Assembly (NCBI RefSeq): GCF_026213295.1 | Contig: NC_079417.1 | Span: forward strand, 4,094,381-4,158,380 | Source of the DNA: Gadus chalcogrammus | Taxonomy: Eukaryota > Chordata > Actinopteri > Gadiformes > Gadidae | Reading direction: 5' to 3' | DNA: 64,000 nucleotides | In this document: positions 62,991-64,000 of the stretch, one piece after another | Layout of the letters: each line of letters starts with the position of its first letter | Numbering within the stretch: position 1 is the stretch's first letter | Translations under genes and position numbers: made by a program | Notes under the pieces: generated by a model | What the model saw: the letters and a program-made list of their open reading frames with translations, nothing else | Database searches by the model: none | What the model was told of the DNA's origin: nothing

Positions 62991-64000
62991 ACCTAATTGA
63001 TCTAGCCCTCCTGCATTATCGCAAAAACAGTAATTATAATTAAAGCTAAATTTGCACATAAAAATGGCGAATTAGAAAAATGAAACGACATTTCGGCCCT
63101 TGGCATGGCATGTTTGACCAAATTTGGCCCTCTGGAAAAACTAATTGGGGAACCCTGGCTTAGGGGGTGTTTTGGTACCTTTATCCTTATATTATCCTAA
63201 GAACCTAATAGAAAGCCATTGAGCATTTTTGCCTTATGTTCAATCGCTCATTTAGTGCCGTTTTAGCAAAACGAGAAGAAGGGCTTGAACATCAGTTATT
63301 AGTTGTTATATGGTATACCGCATTATATTTTTTATTTTCAAAGGCATTCTGATGCCTTATATTAAAACATCATGCTCTTTAAAGAGTTGCCATTGCCATG
63401 CTTGAGATGAAAGATGACTGAGTGCAGGGATGGGCGGAACTGTGAGGAACTGAGGAAGTGCCATGCTCGGCCAAAGAGCTACAGTAAAAGTGATATGAAA
63501 CTAATGGATTTGGTAGGGTCCAAAACCCATTAGGAAACGGTTGTTGCTAATGGACGATCATGTTTCAGATGGGCGTCTGGGAAACTCTAATCTGAAAACC
63601 TTGAATAACCTTTGGGACATACTGGATTGCATTTCCATGGCTTTCTTTGCTGTATTCAATGGAAAGACGCTGCATTCATGTTCTGCCCCCCTCCCAAGCC
63701 TGTGTTATCTCCAGAGGGAGCTCTAATATCTAAATTACTGAGTGTGTGTCTTTGTGAATGTGTTGTCAGACAAGAACTGCTAAAGGATTGTGTATCAATT
63801 TAAATTCAATAACCTACCTTTGCATGTGTGTGCGTGTGTCTGTGTGTGCATTTGTCTATGCGTGTGTTTGTGGGTTATCTCACTATATCATAATTTGTTT
63901 TTGATCATTATAATAATCGATACTCTTACACTCTAATTTTCTTTGTCGCTTTGTCTCTCTCTCTCGCCAACCCTTCTCCCTTTCTGTGTATGTGAGTCAG

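Larger units (their letters stand above)
61931..63165 (+). mobile_element. Decayed hAT DNA transposon with perfect 8-bp target duplication
   Basis: GCTTAGGG occurs at 61931-61938 and 63158-63165, flanking a 1,219-bp element. The ends are CAGTGAACCCCAATTAG and, on the reverse strand, CAGGGTTCCCCAATTAG, matching at 14 of 17 bases in the hAT-type CAGNGNNCCCCAA pattern. A GC-rich GGCCCGC subterminal region follows the left end, and A18T23 lies at 62032-62072. The interior holds a broken transposase. Confidence 0.9.
61860..64000 (-). other. fbp1: fbp1 last intron (open at right edge)
   Basis: Holds the hAT element at 61939-63157. 63170-64000 has only short TG and CT runs near the right end (63820-63970) and no coding similarity on either strand. 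Confidence 0.75.

Overview
This window is vertebrate, specifically teleost fish, nuclear DNA. Coding sequence is split into short exons with GT/AG splice sites and long introns. The recognised proteins (DAPK1, cathepsin L, FBPase) are vertebrate-type. The repeats are fish-type: 5S-derived and tRNA-derived SINEs, hAT and other MITEs, and a LINE tail with a GGATAAGCGG-like end. The load of (CA/TG)n and (CT/GA)n microsatellites is extreme, with about 35 tracts, many over 100 bp. Cod-like fishes (Gadiformes) are known for such density, so a gadiform is a reasonable guess, but the sequence does not prove it.

Layout. (1) 1-2687: upstream flank of dapk1 with one MITE. (2) 2688-52471: a complete, intact dapk1 (death-associated protein kinase 1) coding sequence on the + strand, in 25 coding exons that join in frame to 1,466 codons. 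The order is kinase, calmodulin-binding autoregulatory segment, ankyrin repeats, P-loop/ROC, COR-like region, death domain and Ser-rich tail. Intron 1 is 14.8 kb; nearly all introns carry microsatellites or transposon relics. (3) 52472 to about 54850: dapk1 3' UTR. (4) 56217-60600: a complete cathepsin L gene (ctsl), + strand, 338 aa in 7 coding exons plus a likely non-coding first exon. Its promoter is unusually readable: CLEAR-type E-boxes, CRE, GC box, CCAAT box and TATA box. (5) 61683-61859: the last coding exon of a fructose-1,6-bisphosphatase (fbp1-like), - strand, convergent with ctsl. The rest of that gene lies beyond the right edge. Its last intron holds a decayed hAT element with a perfect 8-bp target duplication.

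The three genes do not form a pathway. DAPK1 is a Ca2+/calmodulin-regulated kinase acting in cell death and autophagy, cathepsin L is a lysosomal protease, and FBPase is a gluconeogenic enzyme. In mammals DAPK1 and CTSL are also neighbours, and FBP1 is on the same human chromosome arm, so the order looks like conserved synteny.

The most interesting signals concern splicing. dapk1 intron 11 has a (CA)n tract just after its donor and a (TG)n tract running into its acceptor, with no polypyrimidine tract. This is the arrangement expected of an intron whose ends are brought together by (CA):(UG) RNA pairing. TG tracts also abut acceptors of in-frame ankyrin-repeat exons. I saw no wholly new multi-gene system in the window.
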